From Variovorax sp. EL159 (GTDB taxonomy: Bacteria; Pseudomonadota; Gammaproteobacteria; Burkholderiales; Burkholderiaceae_C), in NCBI RefSeq assembly GCF_900100965.1, contig NZ_FMUJ01000007.1:141690-205689 (forward strand): a stretch of DNA of 64,000 bases, written 5' to 3'. The notes beneath the pieces are model-generated. The model worked only from the letters and a program-made list of their open reading frames with translations. It searched no databases and had not been told where the DNA came from. The first letter of the stretch is position 1. Each line of letters begins with the position of its first letter. Shown here one piece after another: positions 32,530-40,756 of the stretch. The position numbers were made by a program, and so were the translations under genes.

Positions 32530-34203
32530 CTATTCGGTTTGGTATAGCGTCGTCACGCTCGCGAAGTCGCGGCCGTTCTGCTCCACGTTCACCTGGAAAG
32601 GCACGCTCTCGCCCGGCGCGATGGCCGGCAGGTTCTCCACCAGCTTGAAGCCCGTGAGCTGTCCGTTGCGGTCGCGCAGGCTGACCCACAGCCGCACCTT
32701 GCCGACGATGCCCGCGCCCGGGTTCTTCACGGTGCCCGTGACTTCGACGCTCTTGTAGGTGAAGCGCTGGCTGAAGTTGAGCAGCACGCTGCCGGTCTCG
32801 GCCTTGGTGCCCGTCACCTTCACCTCGAGCGGCATGCGCGGCCCCGGCATGGCGGCCCGGCGCATCGGCTTCCACTCGATGCGGGTGTCGGTGATGCGCT
32901 CCATGTCTTCCGGCTCCAGGAAGATCGGAAAGCGCTCGCCCGGATAGAGGTACGCCAGCCCCGAGATGTTGGTCGTGCCATCGGCCTTGCTGCCGCTGAA
33001 GCGCGAGATCACGCCGCCCGGCGCGATGACCACCGCGTCGGTGCTGCGGTTCACGAGTTCGGTCAGGAACAGCCGCTGCTGGATGTTGTTGCGCCCGTCG
33101 ATCAGCGGCAGCAGCTCGAGCTGCTTCGGATCGAAGCGCTCGCTGTCGTCGGCCAGCAGGTCTTCGGTGCCCAGGCGCAGGTCGGGGTTGAAGCGCTCCG
33201 GCGCACCGGTGGTGCGGATCACGCGATCGGCGCTCAGCACCGCCGTGCGTGCGCCCGAGGCCTCGACCGTGCTGTAGCCGATGCGGTAGTCCCACGCCGC
33301 GATGGCCGCCGCGCGGCCGAAGCGCGCAATGCTCAGGTCCACCGAGGTCTGCGCGCCCGCCTTGAGTTCGTTCGCTTGCCCGTAGCCGTGGCCGAAGCCG
33401 ATCACCTGCCCCGCGTCGTCGTACAGCGTGGCCAGTACCTCGATGCCGCCGAGCATGGCGCCGTCCTTGCGCGTGTTGGCGACGCGCCCCACCAGCCGCA
33501 CGCGCTCGCCCTGCTGCACCAGCCGCACGCGCGAGAAGCTCATGCGCGGCCCCTCGACCGCGTTGTAGGGCTCGGCCAGCTTCTGCACCTGCAGCTCCTG
33601 CCGCGTGATGTTCTTGCCGCTGGGCATGTCGATCAGCGCGGGCGTGCTCTCGCCCGCTTCGAGCACCGAGATCGGCACCATCTCGCTGCGCTCGTCGAGA
33701 CGGGTCTCGCCGTCGTAGTACGTGGCCCGGATGCCCGCGCGCGACAAGGGCTTGCCGGTCTCGTTGCGCACCACCACCAGCAGCTTGGGCACGGCCGAAC
33801 TGCCGCTGCCCACCAGCACCTGCCGGGGCTCGCCGAGCTTCAGGCCATCCGTCGGGATGGTGCGGTCGATGACGGCAGCCACCACCGGCTGCGAGCCGGG
33901 CTGGTTGCGCGACCCGAGGAACACGTCAGCGAGGCTCCCCACCAGCAAGATGCCCAGCACGACGACCACGCCGATGCCGATCTTGCGCAGCATCAGCTTC
34001 TGCCGGAGCGCTTCCTCTGCCGCCAGTCGCCTGCCTGCCTCGTTCTTGACCTGGTTGAGCACGCGTTCAAGCCGGTCGGACACGTTGTCCTCGACCAGCG
34101 TGACGGAGCCGCAGTGCTCGCAGGTGTACTCATTGAGCCCGGTGCGCTTGAGCACGCTGCTGCCGCACTCGCCGCACTTGAGCGTCTGGAGATCGATGGT
34201 CAT
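32530..34203 (-). CDS. Zinc-ribbon membrane-anchored protein with FxLYD-like repeats
   Basis: Protein of 557 aa with three parts. A zinc ribbon with C10-x2-C13 and C28-x2-C31 (LKCGECG, TCEHCGS) is at the N-terminus. A basic/acidic coiled stretch (SDRLERVLNQVKNEAGRRLA) leads to one membrane helix at about 73-95. The remaining about 450 residues are predicted extracytoplasmic and contain several beta-rich modules with the pattern GRVANTRKDG..VLATLYDDAG and GTVKNPGAGIVGKVRLWVSL, similar to the FxLYD (DUF3426-like) motif. A cytoplasmic metal-binding head with a periplasmic multi-module domain suggests an envelope sensor or scaffold; no function is known. It starts 72 bases from the end of the SMI1-type gene upstream. 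Confidence 0.7.
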   Translation of the reverse strand: MTIDLQTLKCGECGSSVLKRTGLNEYTCEHCGSVTLVEDNVSDRLERVLNQVKNEAGRRLAAEEALRQKLMLRKIGIGVVVVLGILLVGSLADVFLGSRNQPGSQPVVAAVIDRTIPTDGLKLGEPRQVLVGSGSSAVPKLLVVVRNETGKPLSRAGIRATYYDGETRLDERSEMVPISVLEAGESTPALIDMPSGKNITRQELQVQKLAEPYNAVEGPRMSFSRVRLVQQGERVRLVGRVANTRKDGAMLGGIEVLATLYDDAGQVIGFGHGYGQANELKAGAQTSVDLSIARFGRAAAIAAWDYRIGYSTVEASGARTAVLSADRVIRTTGAPERFNPDLRLGTEDLLADDSERFDPKQLELLPLIDGRNNIQQRLFLTELVNRSTDAVVIAPGGVISRFSGSKADGTTNISGLAYLYPGERFPIFLEPEDMERITDTRIEWKPMRRAAMPGPRMPLEVKVTGTKAETGSVLLNFSQRFTYKSVEVTGTVKNPGAGIVGKVRLWVSLRDRNGQLTGFKLVENLPAIAPGESVPFQVNVEQNGRDFASVTTLYQTE

Positions 34204-34275
34204 GAAGTGCTTCCGCTTTCTTGTTCTGCCCGCGATTCTCCCTGCACCCTGTTGCCTGCCGCGGTCATGCGCCTG

Positions 34276-34875
34276 CTACCAGCCGAATTCATCCACGATG
34301 GCTTCGGCCGTGGCGGCGTCGCCAAGCAGCGACACGAGCCGCTTTACCAGGTGCGCGCGTTGCACCGGGTCGACGCTGTCGTCGTCCAGGAACAGGTCGT
34401 CGCCGGCCTCTTCCACGAACTGGCCCACGGTGCCCAGGCAGGCGGCCATCTGCAGGATGTCGGCAAAGATCGGCTCGTCGTCCTGCCACGCGCCCGCGCC
34501 GTGCCGCGCGAACCGGATCGCACCCGTGCGCAGGTCGAAGATGAACGGGTCCGCGCCCTGGTCGGCCACCACCAGCCAATGGTCGGGCCAGTCGGCCAGG
34601 CGCTCGCCGGTGATGCCGTGCCAGCGGTAGCCGGCCTGCAAATGCCACAGGCGCGAGAGCGGCGGAATGCAGAAGGGATTGCCAACGTTCGGGACCGTGA
34701 GGCCCGCGTAACCCACGCGGTCGTTGACCCACTCGCCGAGCGGGCCGACCTGTTCGTAGAACATTGCGATGGCGGGCGGCAGCGGAATGTCGCCGTGCCA
34801 ATGCGTCGCAGCCGGTTGCGGCGCCAGCTCGCCGTGCGGAGCCAGGGCCGCGCGGGCCTGTTCGATCGATGCCAA
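34276..34875 (-). CDS. SMI1/KNR4-family protein
   Basis: Protein of 199 aa with the SUKH (SMI1/KNR4) pattern: IPLPPAIAMFYEQVGPLGEW near the N-terminus, WLVVADQGADPFIFDLRTG centrally, and a helical C-terminus. Family members often act as immunity proteins to polymorphic toxins, but no toxin-like gene is adjacent. The start codon is TTG at 34875, decided by GGAG seven bases upstream; no ATG fits. It begins 12 bases after the stop codon of the VanW-glycosyltransferase gene, so the two are very probably in one operon with the DUF6891-type gene. Confidence 0.78.
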   Translation of the reverse strand: MASIEQARAALAPHGELAPQPAATHWHGDIPLPPAIAMFYEQVGPLGEWVNDRVGYAGLTVPNVGNPFCIPPLSRLWHLQAGYRWHGITGERLADWPDHWLVVADQGADPFIFDLRTGAIRFARHGAGAWQDDEPIFADILQMAACLGTVGQFVEEAGDDLFLDDDSVDPVQRAHLVKRLVSLLGDAATAEAIVDEFGW

Positions 34876-34887
34876 GTCTTTCTCCAG

Positions 34888-36717
34888 TCAGGTGTTGCAG
34901 GCCGTCTGCAGTGCGGCGCGCAGGGCTTCCACGTCGCCAGCCGCCACTTCGCGCACGCCCGGCCATGCAGCCAGGCCGCAGGCGGTCGAGGCCACCACGG
35001 GCAGGCCGGCCGCCACGGCACGCAAGAGCGCACGCGGCGCGTGCTCGATGTGCGCGGGCAATGCGACGACGCTGGCACCGGCCAGTCCATCGCCTTGCCA
35101 GTTCATGTGCTCGACATGGCCGATGCCCTGCCAGAGCCGCACGTCGTCGGACGGCGAGCCCAGCACGCGCAACCGGCATGGCCAGCCTTGCAGTGCCGCG
35201 GCCAGTTCGCGCGCGCCTTTACGCGCCAGCGCGCTTGCCGCGAACACGACGAGTGGCAGATCTTCGCGTCTCGCCGCGAGGGCCTTGGTGCCGGGCAGCA
35301 CCCAGTCGAGCCGCGACAACGCGGCCTGCGGCGCCGCCTTGGCAAGTTGCCGTGCGACTTCCGCATGGGGCGTGACCACGGCCGCGGCGCGAGCCAGCCC
35401 CATGGACTCGGCCCGCACGAGCGCAGGGTCGACACGGAAGTCGCGCAGCGTGGCGTCGCCGGGCCAGCGGTCGGAAGCTGCATCGAGCCGGCGCTCGATC
35501 TCGGCCATGGGCAATGCACTGGCCAGCACGGTGACACGGCGGCCGTCGAGCGCGCCGGTCCGCTGCAGATGCGGCAACAACGCCTGATCGACCACCAGTT
35601 GCGTGTGCTCGGGCTTCAGGCGCGCGGCAAAAGCCTGCGCCATCCAGCGTTGGCCATCGATCAGGCTGGCCTGGCGCCGGCCCGCGTGCCGCGCCCAGAG
35701 CCGCTGCCACAGCGCGCGGCGCAGGCTCGCGGCCCATGGCGATGTCGCGGGTGCAACGCCTTCGGGCACGGGCTCCCGATGCCAGCCGAGCCTGGGTGCA
35801 CGCCAGAACGCCAGCCGCAAGGGCACCGGCTGCATGCGGTCCGCGCCGGGGTGATGCGCCTGCAGGTAGCGCGCGAACTCCGGCGTCCACGCATCGACCA
35901 GAACGCCGGTGCGGCCTTGCGGCGCGACGTCGACTGCAGGGCGATGGCGAAAGCAGGCCGTCTGGTCGCAGCTCAGGCAGCCGCGCGCGAGCGGCAGTGC
36001 CTGCGGCGCAGCGCTCTCTTCACCGGATCGCCGCAGCGCGACGGCCGCAACCGGCGTCGCCAGCGGCGAACGCGCTCGGATGCGCAGCACCAGCTCGGTG
36101 GCCGTCAGCTCCACTTCGAGCCGCCACGCATGCTTTGCGCGCAGCTTGAGGTCGACGTAGTTCCAGAACACCGTGGCATCGACGGCATCGTGGTCGGCCG
36201 ACCCGGCCTGCTCGATGCGCGCCGTGTGCCCATGCCGCTCGACCAGCTCGAAGCCGGCACGCGCCGCCACGGTGGCGAGCGCATTCGACAGCTGGCAGAG
36301 GCCCCCGGCCAGGGTCGGCACCACGCAGCCGCCGCGCAATTCGCGGCCCACGACGAAGCCGCGCCATGCGCCCGGCCGGCCCAGTTGGCGCCAGAAACTC
36401 AGCAGCTCATCGGCCGGCACCTCGATCGCATCGAAGGCACGGCGTGCCACGCGCAGGTTCTGCACCTTGCCGGCGACCAAAGGAAATTCGTCCGCGCGCC
36501 CGTCGGACCACAAGGGCGTGCGGTATTGCGCGAGCACGGGCGCATCGGCCAGCGCGTGATCGCCATCGCGCCATCGCCGGGCCGAAGGCCGCAGCGTCTC
36601 GCGCAGCGCATGGGCCGTGGCCAGCAGCCGCGAGCGCAGCCAGAAATCGATGGCGTCGATGCGGCGCGGCGGCTGCCAGGCCTGCACGCTCACGCGGAGG
36701 GGCCTCGCTTGCGCCAT
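34888..36717 (-). CDS. VanW-domain / glycosyltransferase fusion protein
   Basis: Protein of 609 aa. Residues about 80-215 are a VanW domain: AGKVQNLRVARRAFDAIEV, PADELLSFWRQLG, GFVVGRELRGGCVVPTLAGG, LCQLSNALATVAARAGFELV and ERHGH. A cysteine motif follows (C247-x2-C250-x4-C255-x2-H258, GCLSCDQTACFRH). Residues about 270-609 look like a GT-B glycosyltransferase of the group 1 type (LPLVVFAASALARKGARELA, HIEHAPRALLRAVAAGLPVV, ASTACGLAAWPGVREVAAGD), lacking any signal peptide. It overlaps the upstream DUF6891-type gene by 28 bases if the ATG at 36717 is used; a GTG at 36693 (GTGA overlap) is the alternative. Acceptor and donor are unknown. Confidence 0.75.
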   Translation of the reverse strand: MAQARPLRVSVQAWQPPRRIDAIDFWLRSRLLATAHALRETLRPSARRWRDGDHALADAPVLAQYRTPLWSDGRADEFPLVAGKVQNLRVARRAFDAIEVPADELLSFWRQLGRPGAWRGFVVGRELRGGCVVPTLAGGLCQLSNALATVAARAGFELVERHGHTARIEQAGSADHDAVDATVFWNYVDLKLRAKHAWRLEVELTATELVLRIRARSPLATPVAAVALRRSGEESAAPQALPLARGCLSCDQTACFRHRPAVDVAPQGRTGVLVDAWTPEFARYLQAHHPGADRMQPVPLRLAFWRAPRLGWHREPVPEGVAPATSPWAASLRRALWQRLWARHAGRRQASLIDGQRWMAQAFAARLKPEHTQLVVDQALLPHLQRTGALDGRRVTVLASALPMAEIERRLDAASDRWPGDATLRDFRVDPALVRAESMGLARAAAVVTPHAEVARQLAKAAPQAALSRLDWVLPGTKALAARREDLPLVVFAASALARKGARELAAALQGWPCRLRVLGSPSDDVRLWQGIGHVEHMNWQGDGLAGASVVALPAHIEHAPRALLRAVAAGLPVVASTACGLAAWPGVREVAAGDVEALRAALQTACNT

Positions 36718-37295
36718 TGGCCAAGGTCGGCCTCGATGCGCTCGTTGATGTTGCCGCTCCACTTCGCGTCGAAGCCGGCTGCGCGCAGCAGCTCGACGAT
36801 GCGATTCCCGACAAGGACGGTGTTGGCCTCGCGCTGCGTGATCTCGGGGATCATGCCGCCGCTGAAGGCCAGGTACAGGCGACCGGTGCGCACCGCGGTG
36901 TCGAGGTCTTGCGAGTGATAGAAGCAGCAGCCGCGAATGCCCGAGGCCAGGCGCCCCGCGGCACGCCACTGCTCGCGCACGTCGTCGTGGCCGTCGGCCA
37001 GCGAGTTGCCGGCGCGGTGCAACGCGATGATCTTTTCATCGCGCAATTGCACGAAGACGGCGTCGAGCCGGTCGTACTCGGTCTGCGCGGGCCAGTCGCG
37101 CTCGGCGGCGTGCTTGGCGGCGCAGGCACGCTCGGCTTCGGTCTTGACCCAGGCGCGGTCTTCGGCCGTGATCTCGTCGGGATCGAGGTACTCGTCGGTG
37201 ATCATCCATTCGACATCGGCGTCGGGATAAAAGCCGCTCCACACCAGATCGTGGATGCGTCCGCGCGTGTCTTCGGGGTCGAGAGTAAGGGCCAT
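36690..37295 (-). CDS. DUF6891-type protein
   Basis: Cytoplasmic protein of 201 aa without signal or membrane segments. The pattern DTRGRIHDLVWSGFY, WPAQTEYDRLDAVFVQLRDE, IIALHRAGNSLADGHDDV and GCCFYHSQDLDTAVRTGRLY matches what I recall of the DUF6891 family, whose function is unknown. It is the first gene of the three-gene group with the VanW-glycosyltransferase and SMI1/KNR4 proteins. DUF6891 and SUKH proteins both occur next to secretion or toxin loci elsewhere, which makes the link suggestive but unproven. Confidence 0.7.
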   Translation of the reverse strand: MALTLDPEDTRGRIHDLVWSGFYPDADVEWMITDEYLDPDEITAEDRAWVKTEAERACAAKHAAERDWPAQTEYDRLDAVFVQLRDEKIIALHRAGNSLADGHDDVREQWRAAGRLASGIRGCCFYHSQDLDTAVRTGRLYLAFSGGMIPEITQREANTVLVGNRIVELLRAAGFDAKWSGNINERIEADLGQWRKRGPSA

Positions 37296-37582
37296 GCGTG
37301 TGGGGTTGCCGCGTCAACGGCGACGGATCATGCTTTCTTTTTTTCGGCGAAAGTGCCCTCGTATTTTGGCCCGTGTGCACCATGATGGCGCAGTAATGCG
37401 AAAGCATGAAGCCTTGCGGCTCCTCCTTCCGCGTTGCCATCATGAAGGATGCGTGGGGGCAAGGCAATGCGCCTTTTGGCGAAGGAAGCCCTGGCCGCAC
37501 GGCGGGCTCACAGCCGCTCTGGCCGGGGAACCGCACCGGGATGGGGCTGCTATTTGCGAATGGCTATGCTCGGCGCCTTCCC

Positions 37583-38272
37583 ATGCCTCGCCACCCTCCT
37601 TCCATCGACCTCGTCACCCCCACGGGCGGGGAGCCCACCGAGTGGACGTCCAACGCGCCGCAGGCGATCGAGCGCGTGCCGCAGTCGGCCTCCGACTGGG
37701 CGGCGTGGCTGATCGCGCTCGCGGTGCTGGCGTTCTTCGCGGTCTTCGGCTTCCAGGCGATGACCTGGGCGCTGGCCGGTGGCTGGCAGTGGCTCTGGAT
37801 GGTGGTCGGGCTGCCCGTGTTCGCGACCTTTTCCGTGCTGACGGTGATGTTCGTCGTCAAGCGCCTGCGCGAAGGGCGCCGCGTGCGCGTGGCGCTGGAG
37901 AACATGTCGCTGGAGCGCGGCGAGGGCTTTCGCGTCGGCGAGCCGCTCGAATTGCGCCTGCGCGCGACGGTGCCGCGGGCCCGGGCGGGCGAGCGCACGG
38001 TGGCGCCTGAGCGCATCGTCATGCGCCTGATGCGGCGCGCCGCCGGCGACGGGCTCGGCGGCGAGACGGATCGGTCCGATACCTGTTGCGACGAGGCCGT
38101 CGCGCATCGCGACGACGCGCGGGCCGACCGGCTGGTCTATGCCTGCGAGCTCTGCGCCAACCCTGAGCTCGGCGGCGATGCAGCGCAGTGGTTCATCGAA
38201 CTGCACGACCCTGCGGCCGACGACGGTCTGCCTTTCTTCGTCGCCGGCCTGCGGCTGCTGCCCGCCCGCTGA
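37583..38272 (+). CDS. Predicted membrane protein with two N-terminal helices
   Basis: Protein of 229 aa not assigned to a family. After a polar N-terminus come two membrane helices (WLIALAVLAFFAVFGFQAM and WLWMVVGLPVFATFSVLTVM), then a basic linker (VKRLREGRRVRVALENM) and a C-terminal domain of about 130 residues with beta-like segments (EPLELRLRATVP, DRLVYACELCANPELGGDAA, WFIELHDPAADDGLPFFVAG). The end suggests an Ig-like or arrestin-like beta sandwich that would be cytoplasmic or periplasmic depending on topology. The ATG at 37583 is chosen over upstream in-frame codons, which lie in untypical sequence. It converges with the isochorismatase-like gene, one base apart. Confidence 0.65.
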   Translation: MPRHPPSIDLVTPTGGEPTEWTSNAPQAIERVPQSASDWAAWLIALAVLAFFAVFGFQAMTWALAGGWQWLWMVVGLPVFATFSVLTVMFVVKRLREGRRVRVALENMSLERGEGFRVGEPLELRLRATVPRARAGERTVAPERIVMRLMRRAAGDGLGGETDRSDTCCDEAVAHRDDARADRLVYACELCANPELGGDAAQWFIELHDPAADDGLPFFVAGLRLLPAR

Positions 38273-38273
38273 A

Positions 38274-38867
38274 TCAGCGCGCGGTGCCGCCGGCCGCAAG
38301 GGCCGCCAGCAGTGCCTCGGTCGAACGCACCCGGCCCATGCGCGGGAACAGCTCCCTGTTCGCGAAATGGTGCGGCTCGGCCGCCAGCGACGTCATCGCG
38401 TCTTCCACGAACACCAGTTCGTAGCCCCGGTCGAAGGCCGCACGCGCCGTCGACTCGACGCCGAAGTTGGTCGCGATGCCGCTCATCACCAGTGTCCTGA
38501 CGCCGCGCCGGCGCAGTTGCTGGTCGAGATCGGTGCCGTAGAACGCGCCCCACTGGCGCTTGGTGATCCGCACATCGCCAGGCTGCACCTGCACTTCGGG
38601 CACCAGTTCCGAAAACTCGGGCGGCGGCACGGGCGATCCGGGCGGCCGGCTGATGGATGCATCCGCCGGCAGGCTCAGCAGCGCCGAGACGTCGACGCGC
38701 ACCCAGACCACGGTGCCGCCCGCGGCGCGCAGTTTCTCGGCGATGTGAATGGTTCGCTCCACCACGTCGGCGGCGGCATGCGGCGCGAGCTGGCGCCCCA
38801 CGTTGCTGCGCTGGAGATCGATGGAGATAAGGGCGGTTTGGCGGGGGTTCAGGTCAAGAAGTTCCAT
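38274..38867 (-). CDS. Isochorismatase-family hydrolase with Gly at the Cys position
   Basis: Protein of 197 aa with the alpha/beta isochorismatase fold. Asp17 (LISIDLQR) and Lys103 (ITKRQWGAFYGTDLD) of the usual catalytic triad are present, but the nucleophile position reads SGIATNFGVESTARAAFDRG, with Gly136 where amidohydrolases of this superfamily have Cys. True isochorismatases also use Gly here, so the protein may hydrolyse a vinyl ether or another non-amide bond, or belong to the TNxGVESTA subgroup of unknown substrate. Chorismate- or siderophore-synthesis genes are not nearby. It is monocistronic in appearance. Confidence 0.85.
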   Translation of the reverse strand: MELLDLNPRQTALISIDLQRSNVGRQLAPHAAADVVERTIHIAEKLRAAGGTVVWVRVDVSALLSLPADASISRPPGSPVPPPEFSELVPEVQVQPGDVRITKRQWGAFYGTDLDQQLRRRGVRTLVMSGIATNFGVESTARAAFDRGYELVFVEDAMTSLAAEPHHFANRELFPRMGRVRSTEALLAALAAGGTAR

Positions 38868-38921
38868 GCCGACCCATGATACGGACGCAATGTGAGCCCG
38901 TCATGAGCGGGACGGGCGCAC

Positions 38922-38958
38922 AAAAAAAGCCGGGCCATGCGTTGGCATGGCCCGGCTT
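38922..38958 (-). terminator. Strong intrinsic terminator of the small repeat-protein gene
   Basis: A perfect 14-bp stem, AAGCCGGGCCATGC (38927-38940) and GCATGGCCCGGCTT (38945-38958), with a 4-nt loop, is followed on the minus strand by a run of seven T. It lies 46 bases after the stop of the gene at 39005-39385. Confidence 0.95.
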
Positions 38959-39004
38959 ATTGAGACAACGTCCGCCGGAGCGAGGCGTCGGCTGTGAGGC
39001 TTGC

Positions 39005-39385
39005 TTACAGCGGCATTGCGTCGCCGTGGGCGGCAGCGCGGGCTGCGGCACGCACTGCAGCGCGGTCCACCGAGCTGGCAACGATCGGGGCCACGCCCGA
39101 CGATGCGCCTTCGGCGTACGGGTCGGCGCTGTGTGCTGCGGCGACGGCTTCACTGCGCACGGCAGCGCGGCTGGTCGACGACACGAACACTGGCGCCGGG
39201 CCGGAGTTGGCACCGGTGGCGTAGGGGTTGGCGCTGTGCGCGGCAACCACGGCCTGGCTGGAAACATCGGCCCGGCTGGCGGCCGAGGTCAGCTGATGCA
39301 CGCCTTCATAGGTTTCGGCATGGGCGGAACCGGCAGCAGCCAGCAGGGCAACGGCAACAGCGGAGAGGAGCTTCGAGGCGGTCAT
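39005..39385 (-). CDS. Small secreted Ala-rich protein with three tandem repeats
   Basis: Protein of 126 aa with a clear signal peptide (LLSAVAVALLAAAGSAHA) cleaved before ETYEGVHQL. The mature part consists of two full units of about 32 residues and a partial third: SRADVSSQAVVAAHSANPYA, SRAAVRSEAVAAAHSADPYA and DRAAVRAAARAAAHGDAM. Each unit starts with an R-A-x-V helix and ends with NPYA/DPYA then a Gly/Ser-Pro link. It looks related to short periplasmic DUF4148-like proteins of Burkholderiales, whose role is unknown. AAGGAA precedes the ATG, and a very strong terminator follows, so the gene is probably well expressed as a single unit. Confidence 0.82.
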   Translation of the reverse strand: MTASKLLSAVAVALLAAAGSAHAETYEGVHQLTSAASRADVSSQAVVAAHSANPYATGANSGPAPVFVSSTSRAAVRSEAVAAAHSADPYAEGASSGVAPIVASSVDRAAVRAAARAAAHGDAMPL

Positions 39386-39644
39386 TTGGATTTCCTTCAG
39401 TTCAGTTCAATTGTTTTTGCACTTGGATGATTTCGAACCGGTCTTGGGTGGGTTGCCGTCCCTCTGGGGGGCGGCCACCGCGCTCGGGGCCCTGTTCATC
39501 CAGATCGGCTTGGGGGCCGGTCTGTGAATGAATTGTGCGCCGATATCTAAGTAGAAACCCGTAGCAAACAGAACCACGGTGTTCACACGCTGGAAACAAT
39601 CACCCGTCAGAAAGGGAGATGAGGGCTTGTCGTAGAGTGCCGGC

Positions 39645-40133
39645 ATGAACGCGCCAGCCCCTTCCTTCGCCCCTTCGTCCGAGGCCTTTGCGCCCTGGGG
39701 CAGCCCGGACGCTGTCTTCGACAGGCTGGAAGGCGCCTGGAACCTCGACCGGACCATCGAAGGCCAGGCCTCCATGACCGGCACAGCCATGTTCACGCGG
39801 CTCGACACAGGGGTGCTGAAGTACCGGGAGGAAGGCCGAATCCGGTTGGCCGACGGCAAGGAATTCGACGGCCACCGCGAATACCTCTTCGAGCGCGCCC
39901 CGGGCGGCTTCGAAGTTTTCTTCGCCGAGCAGCCGCCGCGCCTTTTTCATCGCATCGCCATCGTGCGCGACGGCGACGCGCTCGCCGGATCGGCCACGCA
40001 CCTGTGCACGCCCGACACCTACGACAGCAGCTACCGCTTTCTGGGCGACGGCACCTTCGTCATCCGGCACACGGTGCACGGCCCGCGCAAGGACTACCTG
40101 TCGGCCACCATCTTCAAGCGACCCAGCGCATAG
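39645..40133 (+). CDS. DUF6314-type protein
   Basis: Protein of 162 aa with a lipocalin-like beta pattern: VFDRLEGAWNLDRTIEG at the start, TGTAMFTRLDTGVLKYREEG centrally, EYLFERAPGGFEVFFAE, HLCTPDTYDSSYRFLG, and the end FVIRHTVHGPRKDYLSATIF. This strongly resembles the DUF6314 family, for which no function is known. No signal peptide is present. It converges with bioY, leaving a 12-base gap. The start ATG is the only reasonable one before the conserved WNLDR block. Confidence 0.78.
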   Translation: MNAPAPSFAPSSEAFAPWGSPDAVFDRLEGAWNLDRTIEGQASMTGTAMFTRLDTGVLKYREEGRIRLADGKEFDGHREYLFERAPGGFEVFFAEQPPRLFHRIAIVRDGDALAGSATHLCTPDTYDSSYRFLGDGTFVIRHTVHGPRKDYLSATIFKRPSA

Positions 40134-40145
40134 CCCGGGGGCAAA

Positions 40146-40724
40146 TCAATCGCGGTCGAGCCGCCAGCCCGGCATGCCGCGCATCACCGTCTGCACGAGC
40201 ATGGCGCAGATGCCGCACTTGATCAGGTCGCCTGGAATGAAGACCAGCATCGCCAGCGCCGCCTGCGACAACGACATGTGGGCCACCCACGAGAGCCCCA
40301 CGATGCCGAAGGCATAGACCACCACGATCCCGCCGACCACCGACGCGACAAAAGCCGCCGCCAGCAGCCCGGTGCCTGTGGCGCCCGCCATGCGGCGCAT
40401 CAGCAGGCCGCAGGTGAAGGCGCCGAACATCCAGCCGAACAGGAAGCCCGAGGCCGGTGCCACGAACACGCTCAGGCCCCCACGCCCACCCGGCAGCAGG
40501 GGCAAGCCCAGCGCCACCGCAAGCAGGAACAGCGCGATCGCCAGGAACCCGCGCCGCGGCCCCAGCAGGCAGCCGGCCAGCATCACGCCCAGCGACTGCA
40601 GCGTGATCGGCACGCCGAACGGCAGGTCGATCTTGGGGATCAGCCCGAACACCGCCATCAGCGCCGCGAACAGCGCGATGTACGACAGGGAACGGGACGA
40701 AGTGAGGGAGCCGGTGGTGGTCAT
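40146..40724 (-). CDS. bioY: Biotin transporter substrate-binding subunit BioY
   Basis: S-component of the energy-coupling-factor biotin transporter, 192 aa, six membrane helices. The motifs IPITLQSLGVMLAGCLLGPR (here VPITLQSLGVMLAGCLLGP), LPGGRGGLSVFVAPASGFLF and the C-terminal IPGDLIKCGICAMLV match BioY. It is the last gene of a bioM-bioN-bioY operon, 32 bases after bioN. The start at 40724 is the family N-terminus; the longer open frame upstream lies inside bioN. Confidence 0.93.
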   Translation of the reverse strand: MTTTGSLTSSRSLSYIALFAALMAVFGLIPKIDLPFGVPITLQSLGVMLAGCLLGPRRGFLAIALFLLAVALGLPLLPGGRGGLSVFVAPASGFLFGWMFGAFTCGLLMRRMAGATGTGLLAAAFVASVVGGIVVVYAFGIVGLSWVAHMSLSQAALAMLVFIPGDLIKCGICAMLVQTVMRGMPGWRLDRD

Positions 40725-40756
40725 GGGAATCTCGGTCCAGAAAAAAGGGTTCGGAG

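Noticed and set aside
33376..36918. Plus-strand open frame of about 1180 codons
   Set aside because: It runs antisense across three recognised genes and is rich in His, Arg and Gln. This is expected from high third-position GC.
37296..37582. Upstream extension of the two-helix membrane protein to 37406
   Set aside because: The 59 additional residues have no signal or family character, and the ATG at 37583 fits better; the interval more likely holds divergent promoters.
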